45,272 bases of DNA from an uncultured Alphaproteobacteria bacterium (GCA_902553945.1 CACDMT010000007.1:1-45272); one strand, 5' to 3'; shown: positions 1 to 9,952, counted from the stretch's first letter. Numbers and translations: made by a program. The notes: generated from the sequence alone by a model not told the origin.

Positions 1-362
1 ATGTTGCATTAAGACTTATAAGAATATTGAGTAATCAAAAAGAGAATTTATCTGAAATAATAAATATATACCCTAAAACTTTCTCTACTCCTGAAACTAG
101 ATTTGATGTCGATGATGCAAAAAAATTTAAAATAATTGACGATATTAAAGATAGATTATCTAATTTTGATGGAAAAATAATAGGCATTGATGGGATTAGA
201 ATGGAAACAAAAGAGGGCTGGTTTTTAATGAGGGCAAGTAATACTCAGAATCAACTTACATGTAGAGTTGAATCTACAAGTGAGAGAGGATTAAAGAATT
301 TAATTAATGTTGTTGAAAATCAATTAAAATTAAGTGATATTGATTTCAAATTTATAATCTAA
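1..362 (+). CDS. Phosphomannomutase/phosphoglucomutase-type enzyme, C-terminal part (5' end outside window)
   Basis: This is the last part of an alpha-D-phosphohexomutase (COG1109, ManB/AlgC type), which moves a phosphate between C1 and C6 of a hexose phosphate for cell-envelope sugar synthesis. The frame is open from base 3, so the gene starts left of the window. The visible part reads as the family's C-terminal domain: a GIDGIRMETKEGW stretch followed by RASNTQNQL, which matches the phosphate-binding loop (R-x-S-x-T). The exact substrate (mannose, glucose or glucosamine phosphate) cannot be decided from this piece. Its last 11 bases overlap the end of the convergent carboxypeptidase gene. 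Confidence 0.85.
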   Translation, partial: VALRLIRILSNQKENLSEIINIYPKTFSTPETRFDVDDAKKFKIIDDIKDRLSNFDGKIIGIDGIRMETKEGWFLMRASNTQNQLTCRVESTSERGLKNLINVVENQLKLSDIDFKFII

Positions 363-1449
363 CAAAACAATCTCTCCCATATTTTGCTAGTCTTTTACAT
401 GCACCATATGCATCTTTTTTGGTAAAATCTTCAAAACGAGACTCATAAAGTTTTTTTCCTGAAACTTCAATAAATATGATTGTAGATTTTTTACCATTAG
501 TTGTTTTTGGGTATTTATTTTTAATTATTTCAATTTGCTTTTCAGCATTTTTTCTATACTTAAAAGTTCCAACTACAATTGAATATTTATTATTAATTGA
601 CATATTATTTTTATTATCTTTTTTGATTTTTTTAATTGATGTTTTTGTAATATTTAATTTCTTATATGCATTATCCATATAATATTTAAGACGTTCGTTT
701 CTTTGCTTACCTGTGTCTCCACCAAAATATATACCTATTAATCTTTTATCTCCCCTAACTGCAGAAAATGCTAGTTGAAATCCAGAAGCTTTTATATAGC
801 CCGTTTTTATCCCATCAGCACCATCATAATTTAACATTAATTTGTTATGTGTTTTGTAAACTTTACCATTCCATTTAAAAGATGTTTTACTAAACAACTT
901 ATACTCTTCAGGGAATTTTGTTATAAGTTCATAAGATAGTTTTGAAATATCTCTTGCAGTAGTTAATTGAGCTCTATTTGGTAAACCAGATGCATTTTTA
1001 AATGTTGTACTATTCATGCCTAGTTCTCTTGCATAAGTTGTCATTAGTTTAGCAAAATCTCTTTCAGAACCACTTATTTTTTCTGAAATAACTGTTGCTA
1101 CGTCGTTTGCAGACTTAATAATCAATGCATTAACTGCATCTTTAACTTTTATTCTACTTCCTTTTTTTAAATATAATTTACTTGGAGATCTCGAAGCAGC
1201 AGTAGCTGAAACTAACATTTCATCTTCATAATTCAGTTTTCCTTTGTGTATGTAATCGAAGACTATATACAAGGTCATTATTTTTGTTAATGAAGCTGGG
1301 TAATTTCTTGTATCGGCATTCTTTTCAAAAAGAACTTCTTTAGTATCAAAATCAATCACAATTGCAGCTTTTTTAGCCAATACCTCAAATGAAATATTTG
1401 TTACAATTAAAAATACTAGAAGTATATTAATACCAAGAATTTTTTTCAC
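352..1449 (-). CDS. dacF: D-alanyl-D-alanine carboxypeptidase (PBP5/6, DacF type) with C-terminal SPOR domain
   Basis: The product (365 aa) is a periplasmic penicillin-binding protein that trims the terminal D-Ala from peptidoglycan stem peptides. A hydrophobic N-terminus (about residues 4-25) is a signal sequence. The serine peptidase S11 motifs are all present: SLTK at 53-56, SAN at 113-115 and KTG at 215-217. Residues about 285-365 (beginning YSIVVGTF) look like a SPOR domain, which binds denuded glycan strands at the division septum. PBP5-like enzymes with a SPOR tail are common in alphaproteobacteria. It diverges from clpS, with an 84-base gap that must hold both promoters. Confidence 0.93.
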   Translation of the reverse strand: MKKILGINILLVFLIVTNISFEVLAKKAAIVIDFDTKEVLFEKNADTRNYPASLTKIMTLYIVFDYIHKGKLNYEDEMLVSATAASRSPSKLYLKKGSRIKVKDAVNALIIKSANDVATVISEKISGSERDFAKLMTTYARELGMNSTTFKNASGLPNRAQLTTARDISKLSYELITKFPEEYKLFSKTSFKWNGKVYKTHNKLMLNYDGADGIKTGYIKASGFQLAFSAVRGDKRLIGIYFGGDTGKQRNERLKYYMDNAYKKLNITKTSIKKIKKDNKNNMSINNKYSIVVGTFKYRKNAEKQIEIIKNKYPKTTNGKKSTIIFIEVSGKKLYESRFEDFTKKDAYGACKRLAKYGRDCFVRL

Positions 1450-1533
1450 TATTATTTCAATAACATATACATTTCGTTCCTTACAAACATAAAAAATACT
1501 TTAAAATATAAAAAAAGACATTATTTAACTAAT

Positions 1534-1866
1534 ATGAATTCTGAACAAAACAGCAATAATAATCGAGATGATTATCAAAGAGGGTTATTGTTAGACACAA
1601 AGCCCAAGACAAAAAAACCATCAATGTATAACGTTTTGCTTATGAATGATGATTATACACCCATGGAATTTGTTGTTTTAATTTTGGAGAAAATATTCAA
1701 TAAAAAATCTGAAGAAGCTACTCAGATTATGTTACATGTTCATAAAAATGGTATTGGTGTATGTGGTACATTTACTTTTGAAGTAGCAGAGTCAAAATGT
1801 AAAGCAGTTTTTGATATGGCAAAAAAACACGAACATCCACTTCAGTGTACAATGGAAAAATCATAA
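1534..1866 (+). CDS. clpS: ClpS, adaptor for ATP-dependent ClpAP protease
   Basis: A 110-aa protein of the usual ClpS length. ClpS delivers N-end-rule substrates to ClpA. After a disordered, polar N-terminus (about 1-28) comes the conserved core with [17 protein letters not shown] at about 31-47, which holds the N-degron pocket signature (LLNDDxTPM in the family), and a later HxxG segment ([11 protein letters not shown]). The stop codon shares one base with the start of clpA (TAATG), so the pair is almost certainly translationally coupled. This is the standard alphaproteobacterial clpS-clpA order. Confidence 0.95.
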   Translation: MNSEQNSNNNRDDYQRGLLLDTKPKTKKPSMYNVLLMNDDYTPMEFVVLILEKIFNKKSEEATQIMLHVHKNGIGVCGTFTFEVAESKCKAVFDMAKKHEHPLQCTMEKS

Positions 1867-4139
1867 TGTTATCATCAAACTTAGAAAAAACATTGAGAGA
1901 ATCTTATCAACTAGCAACAAATCATAAACATGAATATGTTACCTTAGAGCATTTACTTTTATGCTTATTAGATGATCAAGATGCACTAAGTGTTCTAAAT
2001 GCTTGTGCAGTTGATACAAATTTATTAAAAATAAATATTGAAAACTTTATTTCAAAAGATTTAGAAAATTTAAAAGAAAATTTTAAAAAAGAACCTAAAC
2101 TAACCAATGGTTTTCAAAGAGTACTTCAAAGAGCAGCAATACATGTTCAATCAAGTGGAAGAGAAAACGTAACTGGTGCAAATATGATAGTTGCTCTATT
2201 TTCAGAAAAAGAAAGTCATGCGGTATATTTTCTTCATCAACAAAACATGACAAGACTTGATGCCGTTCAATATATTTCTCACGGTATTTCAAAATCTAAT
2301 GAAAATTTAGATACTGAAGACATATTAGATGAAAGAATAAATGAAAATGGAAAAACAAAAAATGTTAAACGAGCATTAGATCAGTTTTGTATTAATCTTA
2401 ACGAAAAATCTCTTAATGGTAAAATTGATAAATTAATTGGGAGAAATTCAGAATTGGATAGAACTATACAAATTCTATGCAGGAGACAAAAAAATAATCC
2501 TCTTTTTGTTGGAGATCCAGGAGTCGGTAAAACTGCTATTGCTGAGGGTCTAGCAAAAAGAATAACTGAAAAATCAGTTCCTGAAATAATGGAGGATGCA
2601 ACAATTTACTCTCTTGATATGGGAGCGCTTCTAGCAGGTACACGTTATCGGGGCGACTTTGAAGAGAGATTGAAAGCTGTACTGAAAGATTTACAAAAAG
2701 AAGATAAGGCTATTTTATTTATTGATGAAATTCATACAGTAATTGGTGCAGGAGCTACAAGTGGAGGATCGATGGATGCTAGTAATTTATTGAAACCATC
2801 TCTTGGTAACGGTACTTTAAGATGTATTGGATCAACTACTTACAAGGAATTTAAAAATTACTTTGAAAAAGACAGGGCTTTAGTAAGAAGATTTCAAAAA
2901 ATAGATATTAAGGAGCCAACAAAGGACGAAACTATTCAAATTCTAGAGGGATTAAAAACATATTACGAAAATCATCATAAAATAAAGTATTCACCTGAAG
3001 CTATTATAAGTGCAGTAGATCTATCTAATAAATATATAGGTGACAGAAAATTACCAGACAAAGCAATTGATGTAATTGATGAGGCGGGAGCTTCGCAATA
3101 TTTACTTCCTGAGTCAAAAAGAAAAAAAATTATTTTATCAAAGGATATTGAAGAAGTTGTTGCTCTTATGGCAAGAATACCAACAAAATCTGTAAATCAG
3201 AGTGATAAAGTTAATCTTAAAAATTTAGAGAGAGATCTTAAAAATTTTGTTTTTGGTCAGGATGCTGCAATTCAGGAGTTAGCATCATCAATAAAACTTG
3301 CAAGAGCTGGATTAAGAGAAGATGGCAAACCTATTGGCTCTTATTTATTTTCAGGCCCAACTGGAGTCGGTAAAACAGAGGTTGCTAGACAGTTAAGCAA
3401 GACACTAGGTATCAAATTGTTAAGATTTGATATGTCTGAATACATGGAACGCCACACAGTAAGTAGATTAATTGGAGCACCACCAGGCTATGTCGGTTTT
3501 GATCAAGGCGGATTGTTGACAGATGGGGTTGATCAAAATCCACATTGTGTTCTTTTATTAGATGAGATTGAAAAAGCACATTACGATCTTTTCAATATTC
3601 TACTGCAAGTAATGGATTATGGCAAACTAACTGATCATAATGGAAAATCAGTTGATTTTAGAAACGTTATTTTAATTATGACAACAAATGCTGGAGCTAT
3701 AGATGTATCAAAGAAAAGAATTGGTTTTAATTCTGTTAGATCAAGTGATGATAATAGTGAAGCAATAAATAAAATTTTTTCTCCAGAATTTAGAAACAGA
3801 ATTGACTCAACAATTCATTTTAATCACTTATCAAAAAAAATAGTTCTCTCTATAGTTGATAAATTTATTATTGAAATAGAGGCTCAGTTAGAAGATAAGG
3901 GTGTGTCACTTTCAATAGATAAAGATGCTAAAGAATATTTAGCAGATAAAGGATACGATGAAGTTTATGGTGCAAGAGAATTGAGTAGGGTTATTCAGGA
4001 AAAGGTTAAAAAACCAATGGCTGAAGAATTAATTTTTGGCAAATTAGCAAAGGGTGGACATGTTGAAATTTCACTAAAGAATAAAAAAATCTCATTTAGT
4101 TACTCTAATAAACAAGAGGAAAAGAAAGAATTAGCTTAG
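1866..4139 (+). CDS. clpA: ClpA, ATPase subunit of ClpAP protease
   Basis: A 757-aa AAA+ unfoldase that feeds proteins to ClpP. I place the start at the ATG at 1866, overlapping the clpS stop by one base; an upstream non-ATG start would add only seven residues from inside clpS. Domains: Clp N-domain (about 1-140); first AAA+ module with Walker A GDPGVGKT at 216-223 and Walker B LFIDEIH near 284-290; second module with GPTGVGKT at 497-504 and LLLDEIEKAH. An IGF tripeptide follows in the second module at the place of the ClpP-docking IGL/IGF loop, so this is ClpA and not ClpB. Its 3' end overlaps the convergent COG3146 gene by four bases. Confidence 0.96.
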   Translation: MLSSNLEKTLRESYQLATNHKHEYVTLEHLLLCLLDDQDALSVLNACAVDTNLLKINIENFISKDLENLKENFKKEPKLTNGFQRVLQRAAIHVQSSGRENVTGANMIVALFSEKESHAVYFLHQQNMTRLDAVQYISHGISKSNENLDTEDILDERINENGKTKNVKRALDQFCINLNEKSLNGKIDKLIGRNSELDRTIQILCRRQKNNPLFVGDPGVGKTAIAEGLAKRITEKSVPEIMEDATIYSLDMGALLAGTRYRGDFEERLKAVLKDLQKEDKAILFIDEIHTVIGAGATSGGSMDASNLLKPSLGNGTLRCIGSTTYKEFKNYFEKDRALVRRFQKIDIKEPTKDETIQILEGLKTYYENHHKIKYSPEAIISAVDLSNKYIGDRKLPDKAIDVIDEAGASQYLLPESKRKKIILSKDIEEVVALMARIPTKSVNQSDKVNLKNLERDLKNFVFGQDAAIQELASSIKLARAGLREDGKPIGSYLFSGPTGVGKTEVARQLSKTLGIKLLRFDMSEYMERHTVSRLIGAPPGYVGFDQGGLLTDGVDQNPHCVLLLDEIEKAHYDLFNILLQVMDYGKLTDHNGKSVDFRNVILIMTTNAGAIDVSKKRIGFNSVRSSDDNSEAINKIFSPEFRNRIDSTIHFNHLSKKIVLSIVDKFIIEIEAQLEDKGVSLSIDKDAKEYLADKGYDEVYGARELSRVIQEKVKKPMAEELIFGKLAKGGHVEISLKNKKISFSYSNKQEEKKELA

Positions 4140-5269
4140 TTTTTATAGGGTAATAATATATCAAGCTTACTTTTTTCATCATTAATTAATTGACCTTCTT
4201 TATTTAAAAAACTTTCAATTGCACTGCTAAATTCTTTATCCTTAATCCAATGTGCACTCCAAGTTTTTGTAGGCACATATCCTCTTTGTAACTTGTGTTC
4301 ACCCTGAGCACCAGCTTCAACAATTTTAATATTATTTCTAATTGCGTAATCAATAGCTTGGTAATAGCAGAGTTCAAAATGTAAAAATGGAATTTCATAC
4401 TTAGCGCCCCATAATCTTCCATATAAATGAGTTTTACTTATAAAGTTAATAGCTGAAGCTATTTTATTATTATTATGAAAAGCCATTATTAAAAGAATTT
4501 GATCTTTAAAATTTATAAGCAGTTCATAAAAAAAATTTTTTGATAAATAGTTAGACCCCCATTTCCTTCCAGTTGTATCTAAGTAGCAATCATAAAAGAA
4601 TTTAATATGCTCTTCTTTAATTGAGTCACCATTTAATAATTCAACTTTCAAATCATTATTATTAATACATAAACGTTCTTTTTTAATAATTTTTCTTTTT
4701 CTAGACGACAAAGTATCAAGAAATTGATTAAAATTTTTATAGTCATTATTTTTCCAATGAAATTGAATACCAGATCTAATCATTATTTCTTTATTTTTTT
4801 TCCACTTGGACGGATTTTTGATAAAATTAAAATGTAGGGATGAAACATTAATTTTTTTTGCTTCTAAGATTATATTTTTTAATACTTCGATTTCTTTCTC
4901 CTCTTTATTTTTAACTTTAGTGTTAATAATTATTCTTTCACCTGTTACAGGAGTAAAAGGAATTGCTGATTGTAATTTTGGATAATAATTTAAACCATAT
5001 CTATGATATGCGTCTGCCCAAGAGTGATCAAAAATGTATTCACCAAATGAATGACTTTTTATATAAAGTGGGCATATAGCAATGATCTCTTCATTTTCTT
5101 TCTCAATGAAGTGATATGGTTTCCAACCAGTTTTAATTGATGCGCTTCCACTTTTTTCTAATCCATTTAAAAATTCATATTGTAGAAATGGGTGATCATT
5201 GCCAATACAATTATTCCATGCATTCTTATCAATTAAATTTAAAGAAGAGCAAAAAAAAAAATTACTCAT
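4136..5269 (-). CDS. GNAT/FemAB-like acyltransferase of the COG3146 family
   Basis: A 377-aa soluble protein resembling the COG3146 family (once called DUF482), whose fold combines two GNAT-like acyltransferase halves as in FemAB. Recognisable family segments are the N-terminal HPFLQYEFLNGLE, the central FADGD-equivalent region HSWADAYHRYGLNYYPK, and the C-terminal EAGAQGEHKLQRGYVP, which is very characteristic. The biochemical substrate of the family is not established; a role in peptidoglycan or amino-acyl transfer is only suggested by the fold. It lies 7 bases after the RidA gene on the same strand, so the two are probably co-transcribed. Confidence 0.85.
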   Translation of the reverse strand: MSNFFFCSSLNLIDKNAWNNCIGNDHPFLQYEFLNGLEKSGSASIKTGWKPYHFIEKENEEIIAICPLYIKSHSFGEYIFDHSWADAYHRYGLNYYPKLQSAIPFTPVTGERIIINTKVKNKEEKEIEVLKNIILEAKKINVSSLHFNFIKNPSKWKKNKEIMIRSGIQFHWKNNDYKNFNQFLDTLSSRKRKIIKKERLCINNNDLKVELLNGDSIKEEHIKFFYDCYLDTTGRKWGSNYLSKNFFYELLINFKDQILLIMAFHNNNKIASAINFISKTHLYGRLWGAKYEIPFLHFELCYYQAIDYAIRNNIKIVEAGAQGEHKLQRGYVPTKTWSAHWIKDKEFSSAIESFLNKEGQLINDEKSKLDILLPYKN

Positions 5270-5276
5270 AAAAAGA

Positions 5277-5741
5277 CTATTTTATTTTTATAATAGCATC
5301 TATTTCAACAGATATATTCATAGGTAAGGAATTTGATCCAACTGCAAATCTAGAATGTCTTCCTTGTTCACCAAATATATTAACTAATAAATCTGAAGCC
5401 CCATTAATTACTTTAGGTTGATCATAAAAATTACTATTACAATTTACAAAACCACCAAGTTTTAAAAAACTATCTAATCTATTCCAATCTCCATTAATAG
5501 TTTTTTTAAGTGCGGCAATTATATTAATACAACAAAGTTCAGCAGCTTTAATTCCTTCCTCAACAGTTATATCCTCAACTACCTTGCCTTTATAGATCAG
5601 CTCGCCATTCTTTACCGGTCCTTGGCCAGATACATAAACAATATTATCAGATACTTTAAATGGTACATAATTAGCAAGAGGAGAGGGCATATCAGGTATA
5701 TCTATCCCTAATTGCTTGATATTTTCTTCAAAGATGTGCAT
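5277..5741 (-). CDS. RidA/YjgF family protein
   Basis: A 154-aa member of the RidA (YjgF/YER057c/UK114) superfamily. RidA proteins hydrolyse reactive enamine/imine intermediates released by PLP enzymes; subfamilies differ in activity. The segment PSPLANYVPF at 19-28 followed by VYVSGQGPV, and the C-terminal HSRFAVGSNSLPMNISVEID, match the COG0251 type common in alphaproteobacteria. The Arg of the HSRFAVG segment aligns with the active-site arginine. I start at the ATG at 5741 (MHIFEENIKQLGI) because that is where family members begin; a TTG 18 bases upstream would add six unlikely residues. First gene of a pair with the COG3146 gene. Confidence 0.9.
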   Translation of the reverse strand: MHIFEENIKQLGIDIPDMPSPLANYVPFKVSDNIVYVSGQGPVKNGELIYKGKVVEDITVEEGIKAAELCCINIIAALKKTINGDWNRLDSFLKLGGFVNCNSNFYDQPKVINGASDLLVNIFGEQGRHSRFAVGSNSLPMNISVEIDAIIKIK

Positions 5742-5785
5742 TAAGTATATATAAAACAAATTTAGCTAAGGTAAAGAAAACAAAT

Positions 5786-6382
5786 ATGTTTAAGTCTAAT
5801 AAATTTTTATTTCTGACCTTAATTATATTGATATTTGTAATATTTTTTATTGAGAGGAATATAATGGTTGATGAGAAAAAAGAAAAAATTGAAGTTAAGG
5901 GTGATATTATTCTCCTTACATTGAAAGATGGTTTAGTAAAAATAGAAACTAGACCTGATGTTGCACCACAACACGTTGATCAAATAAAAAAATTAATAAG
6001 TGAAGGACAGTATAATGGTGTTGTTTTCCATAGAGTAATTGACGGTTTTATGGCACAAACAGGTGACGTAGAATTTGGTAATTCAACAAATGATAATTTT
6101 AATTTATCAAGAGCTGGTACAGGCGGATCAAAATTACCAGATATAGAAGCAGAATTTTCTGAAGTTAACCATGGTCGTGGCGCAGTATCAATGGCAAGAT
6201 CTCAAAATCCTAATAGCGCAAATAGTCAATTTTTTATTTGTTTTAATGATTGTTCTTTTTTAGATGGACAATACAGTGTTTGGGGGCAAGTAGTAGAAGG
6301 TATGGAATTTGTAGATAATATTAATAGGGGTGAGCCACCTAGTGAACCAGATAAAATTATTAAAATGGAGATAGTTAACTAA
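5786..6382 (+). CDS. Peptidyl-prolyl cis-trans isomerase, cyclophilin type, membrane-anchored
   Basis: A 198-aa cyclophilin. Residues about 6-24 form one hydrophobic segment without a clear cleavage site, so the protein is likely anchored in the inner membrane with its catalytic domain in the periplasm. The catalytic domain carries the expected signatures: FHRVIDGFMAQTGD (active-site Arg and Phe), the SANSQFFICF strand, and LDGQYSVWGQV where cyclophilins have the cyclosporin-contact Trp/His position. It is followed after four bases by the dipeptidase gene, so an operon is likely. PpiA-like by location; I leave the symbol open. Confidence 0.92.
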   Translation: MFKSNKFLFLTLIILIFVIFFIERNIMVDEKKEKIEVKGDIILLTLKDGLVKIETRPDVAPQHVDQIKKLISEGQYNGVVFHRVIDGFMAQTGDVEFGNSTNDNFNLSRAGTGGSKLPDIEAEFSEVNHGRGAVSMARSQNPNSANSQFFICFNDCSFLDGQYSVWGQVVEGMEFVDNINRGEPPSEPDKIIKMEIVN

Positions 6383-6386
6383 ATAG

Positions 6387-7469
6387 ATGTTTGTTGCAGA
6401 TTTGCATAATGATCTTGTGCAAAGAATTATAGAAGGAGAAGATGTTACGAAAGCAACATCTCATGGACATACTGATATTCCAAGACTTAAAGAATCTTGC
6501 ATCAATTTACAAATATTAATTATTTGGGTATCAAGTAAGACAGCCAATCCAAATTATTTTGATAAAGCCAACAAAATGTATGATGAAATTGAGAAGCTAT
6601 CTAGTATCAAAGATGTTGTAATACCAAAAAATTTACAAGAAATTAAAGACGGAATTAAAAATAATCAACTTCTTTTACCTATATCAATGGAAGGGGGAGA
6701 GGCCATAGAAAATAAAATAGATAATCTATACTATTTTATTAAAAGAGGTTTATTTTACTTGGGGCCTACATGGAATCATTCATTAGATTGGGTATCATCA
6801 AATTATGATGAAAAATATAATAAATCAAAACTAAAAATAAATGGATTAAATGATTTTGGTAAAGAGGTCATTAATATTTGTCAGGAAAATAAAGTTTTAA
6901 TTGATGTCTCTCATATTGGTGAAAAAAGTTTTTGGGATATTGAAAAAATTTCTAAAAAACCATTTATTGCCTCTCATTCAAGCGTAAATAAATTATGCCA
7001 ACACTTTAGAAATTTACACGATGATCAAATAATAGCTATCAAAAATAAAAAAGGCTTGATTGGTATAAATCCTTACCCTTTCTTCATAGATTCAACTTTT
7101 AAAGAAAGGGATTCAAAGGTTAGGAGTGAACATAAAGAAAAGATAAAATCTTTTGAAATACAATTTTCTAAAAAATCGAGTCAATGGCTTGCTAAGCAAC
7201 ATTTTTTTCAAAAACAATTAGCAAGTATTTGTCCTGATATAGATATATTTCTTGATCATATGGAATATATTATTAATCTTATTGGAATAGATTATGTTGG
7301 AGTAGGAAGTGATTATGATGGACTTGACTGTCTGCCTAAAGGTTGGAATGATTGCAGAGATCATTTTAAAATAGCTGAAAGATTAGAAAGTAGGGGATAC
7401 AAGCAAGAAGAAATAGAAAAAGTAATGGGAAAAAATATCTTGAGAGTATTAGAAGAAATCAATTATTAG
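6387..7469 (+). CDS. Membrane dipeptidase (renal dipeptidase family, peptidase M19)
   Basis: A 360-aa dinuclear zinc dipeptidase of the M19 family, which cleaves dipeptides, often including D-amino-acid forms. Metal ligands are visible in order: HND at residues 7-9 (the HxD pair), Glu102 in SMEGGEA, His175 in DVSHIG, His196 in ASHSSVN and the Asp-containing GVGSDYDGL near the C-terminus. No signal peptide is evident, so it is likely cytoplasmic despite the family name. The start ATG is four bases after the cyclophilin stop. The 3' end overlaps the convergent LysE gene by 21 bases. Confidence 0.92.
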   Translation: MFVADLHNDLVQRIIEGEDVTKATSHGHTDIPRLKESCINLQILIIWVSSKTANPNYFDKANKMYDEIEKLSSIKDVVIPKNLQEIKDGIKNNQLLLPISMEGGEAIENKIDNLYYFIKRGLFYLGPTWNHSLDWVSSNYDEKYNKSKLKINGLNDFGKEVINICQENKVLIDVSHIGEKSFWDIEKISKKPFIASHSSVNKLCQHFRNLHDDQIIAIKNKKGLIGINPYPFFIDSTFKERDSKVRSEHKEKIKSFEIQFSKKSSQWLAKQHFFQKQLASICPDIDIFLDHMEYIINLIGIDYVGVGSDYDGLDCLPKGWNDCRDHFKIAERLESRGYKQEEIEKVMGKNILRVLEEINY

Positions 7470-8057
7470 TAATATAGAAATTATAACTAAGACTGTCCCA
7501 GATATTTTTTGAATTGCATTTATTCTATTTTTAAAAAAATCTTTTAAACCGTAACTAGTTACAATAATTGCAACTAAAATATACCAAATACAATCAATCG
7601 CAGAAGCAGTTATGACCAGAGTTGAATTTGTTAAAAAAGTAGAATCACTTTTAACAAATTGAGAAAAAACTGCTGAAAACCAAATTAAGATCTTTGGATT
7701 AAGTATAGATATTGAAAAACCTTGTAAAAAAGAATTTAGTTTATTTTGATTATCATCAATATTTATTTTTTCATTTTTTTGAAAAATAAATAAAATACCA
7801 TAGATAAAAAGAAAAATAATACCAACTATCTGTATTGATTTGAAAATATAAATATTGGCCAAAATAATAATGCTTAAACCTGTAACAGCAAAAACCGCAT
7901 AGACACCCATGCCTAATCCATGGCCTAGAGCACTCATTATTCCTCCAAGTCTATTATATTTTGTACTATTTCTTATTATTAAAGCTAAACTTGGTCCTGG
8001 AGACATTGCTCCAGCAATACATACTGCAGCAAATTGAAACCAAAATATTAAAGTCAT
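7449..8057 (-). CDS. LysE/RhtB family amino-acid exporter
   Basis: A 202-aa membrane protein with about six hydrophobic segments, the usual size and pattern of LysE/RhtB translocators. The N-terminal MSPGPSLALIIRNS after the first helix is the family hallmark (SPGP motif). These proteins export amino acids or related small molecules; the substrate cannot be read from the sequence. The start overlaps the pdxJ stop by four bases (ATGA type), so it is likely translated from a GST-pdxJ-lysE message. Confidence 0.9.
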   Translation of the reverse strand: MTLIFWFQFAAVCIAGAMSPGPSLALIIRNSTKYNRLGGIMSALGHGLGMGVYAVFAVTGLSIIILANIYIFKSIQIVGIIFLFIYGILFIFQKNEKINIDDNQNKLNSFLQGFSISILNPKILIWFSAVFSQFVKSDSTFLTNSTLVITASAIDCIWYILVAIIVTSYGLKDFFKNRINAIQKISGTVLVIISILLIIDFF

Positions 8058-8791
8058 AATTTAGATGAAATTTCTATGTATTTTTTTATAGTTTTTTCTA
8101 ATCCAAATTCAAAAGTATCACAAATTAAAGCATGACCAATTGATACTTCCTTAATATTTGTGATTGATCTTAAAAAAAATTCCAAATTTTCTAAATTTAG
8201 GTCATGTCCAGCATTAAATTCTATTTTTGGAAATTCATTTTCTATAAATTTAGATACTTCAACATAAGATTTGATTGCTTCCGATTTATTCTTTGAATAA
8301 TTATGAGCATAATAATAGGTATAAAGCTCCACTCTATCAGTATCAATAATATCTAAATTTTCTAATGTATTAATTGATGGATTAATAAATAAAGAAACTC
8401 TTATCTGATTATTATGAAACTCTTTAACAACATCAGTTAAAAAAATTTTGTTCTTTTCACAATCCCACCCAAAAGATGATGTTAATGCTCCAGGAGGATC
8501 AGGAACAAGTGTAACTTGATGAGGTTTTGTATTTATTATTTTTTCAATAAAGTTTTCTGAAGGGTATCCTTCAATATTAAATTCCTTATTTTCATATTTT
8601 GAAACTAGTTTTTGTAATGGAGACAAATCTGAGAATTTAGCATGTCTTTCATCTGGTCTTGGGTGAACAGTTATTCCATCAGCTCCATATTGAAGACATT
8701 TATCACTAATATTAATTATATCAGGCATATTAGCACCTCTAGCATTTCGCACTAAAGCAAATTTATTAATATTTACACTTAAAGCTGTCAT
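8054..8791 (-). CDS. pdxJ: Pyridoxine 5'-phosphate synthase PdxJ
   Basis: A 245-aa TIM-barrel enzyme that condenses 1-deoxy-D-xylulose 5-phosphate with 3-amino-2-oxopropyl phosphate to form pyridoxine 5'-phosphate, the ring-closing step of DXP-dependent vitamin B6 synthesis (EC 2.6.99.2). The N-terminal LSVNINKFALVRNARG and the GADGITVHPRPDERH stretch are diagnostic. Later family segments EFNAGHDLNLENL and SIGHALICD (phosphate-binding end of the barrel) are present. Its length is normal. It sits between a GST gene (5 bases upstream) and lysE (4-base overlap downstream). Confidence 0.96.
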   Translation of the reverse strand: MTALSVNINKFALVRNARGANMPDIINISDKCLQYGADGITVHPRPDERHAKFSDLSPLQKLVSKYENKEFNIEGYPSENFIEKIINTKPHQVTLVPDPPGALTSSFGWDCEKNKIFLTDVVKEFHNNQIRVSLFINPSINTLENLDIIDTDRVELYTYYYAHNYSKNKSEAIKSYVEVSKFIENEFPKIEFNAGHDLNLENLEFFLRSITNIKEVSIGHALICDTFEFGLEKTIKKYIEISSKL

Positions 8792-8795
8792 TTTG

Positions 8796-9452
8796 TTAAA
8801 TTACTTTTCTGTATACCTGATCCATCCATTTTATTACTTTAGGATTTTTATAAATTTCTTCTCTTAGTTTATTAAGATTTTCATATTCATCTAATATAGT
8901 TGTAGGAACACCATCTAACATTCCAGATTTTAACCAACCCAGTAACCTCCATATAGCCAAGTCAGCTATAGTTAAATTATTATCTACAAAATAAACCGAT
9001 TTAGTATTGTGTTTTAAAAGATTTTCTAAAAATTGAAACCATTTAGGAAGATGGTTAGTCGCAAGGATTTTTCTAGCTATCTTTTTTCTTTCTTCATCTT
9101 TATCCCTACCCGAGAGTGTAACAAGAAAATTTATATCTTGAGCAGCTTCAATAATTTGATCAATCAAAGCAGCTTTGTAATCATCATTTTTAGGATAAAG
9201 TCCTGAGAGTTTACCACAAAATCTTGCAATAGCCCCAGTTTGAGCAAAAATTTTGCCATCAACTTCTAAAACTGGTAATTGTTTAAAAGGTGCAATTTTT
9301 TTATTAGGTAATTCTCCTATTTTCTTAAATTTATCATAATCATCGCCCTCAATTCTATAATCTTCAAAAGGAATATCTCCAATGTATAAAGATAAACGGG
9401 TAACTTCTGCTCTCCAAAATGGAATTTTAAAATAATATAACGTTATTTTCAT
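8796..9452 (-). CDS. Glutathione S-transferase family protein
   Basis: A 218-aa protein with the two-domain GST layout: an N-terminal thioredoxin-like domain (about 1-85, beginning KITLYYFKIPFWRAEVTRL, with the cis-Pro loop in FKQLPVLEVDGK and the glutathione-binding QTGAI for the usual QSxAI) and an all-helical C-terminal domain. The Tyr-rich start and overall pattern recall the sigma/alpha-like GSTs. No substrate can be assigned. It is the first gene of a probable GST-pdxJ-lysE operon and diverges from the small membrane protein gene at 9471. Confidence 0.88.
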   Translation of the reverse strand: MKITLYYFKIPFWRAEVTRLSLYIGDIPFEDYRIEGDDYDKFKKIGELPNKKIAPFKQLPVLEVDGKIFAQTGAIARFCGKLSGLYPKNDDYKAALIDQIIEAAQDINFLVTLSGRDKDEERKKIARKILATNHLPKWFQFLENLLKHNTKSVYFVDNNLTIADLAIWRLLGWLKSGMLDGVPTTILDEYENLNKLREEIYKNPKVIKWMDQVYRKVI

Positions 9453-9470
9453 GTAACCAATGTTTAATAA

Positions 9471-9887
9471 ATGATACCATATATAAAAATGAATAAAAAA
9501 ATAGACATATTAATTATCATTTTAAATATATTTTTCTTTACCTATTATTCAATTCAACTTCTTGTTTTTACAGACGAATTTGCATTAGCCAATCTTGGCT
9601 TTTTTAATCATGCTATAGCCGGTTTATCTGAAATAATTGGAATTATTTTTATTACATTTGTTATAAGTTTAATTTTGGTATTATTTAGAAATATAGAAAA
9701 ACAATTACCTTTTTTTATATGTATATTAATCTTTCAACTAGCTTCATCAATTAACTTTTGGAGATATGTTCTAACCGATAGTCCAGGAGAAACTGATATA
9801 AATATAATTTCAAACAATGCTATTATTTTTTCAATAATAACTATTTTTACAATAATTTTAGTTATAAAAAATTTTAAAAAAATATAA
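9471..9887 (+). CDS. Small integral membrane protein, unknown function
   Basis: I do not recognise the family. The 138-aa product shows four hydrophobic segments at roughly 10-32, 44-68, 78-98 and 112-134, with short polar loops, and no obvious catalytic motif. An internal ATG at 9489 (MNKK) could equally be the start. It stands alone between a divergent GST gene and the next small membrane protein gene 65 bases on. The gap is too long for coupling, and the next gene has its own strong ribosome binding site. Confidence 0.65.
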   Translation: MIPYIKMNKKIDILIIILNIFFFTYYSIQLLVFTDEFALANLGFFNHAIAGLSEIIGIIFITFVISLILVLFRNIEKQLPFFICILIFQLASSINFWRYVLTDSPGETDINIISNNAIIFSIITIFTIILVIKNFKKI

Positions 9888-9952
9888 TTCTATATTATAT
9901 TTTAGAGAATCATTTAAATAGATGATAAAAATAGTAATTTAAGGAGGACAGT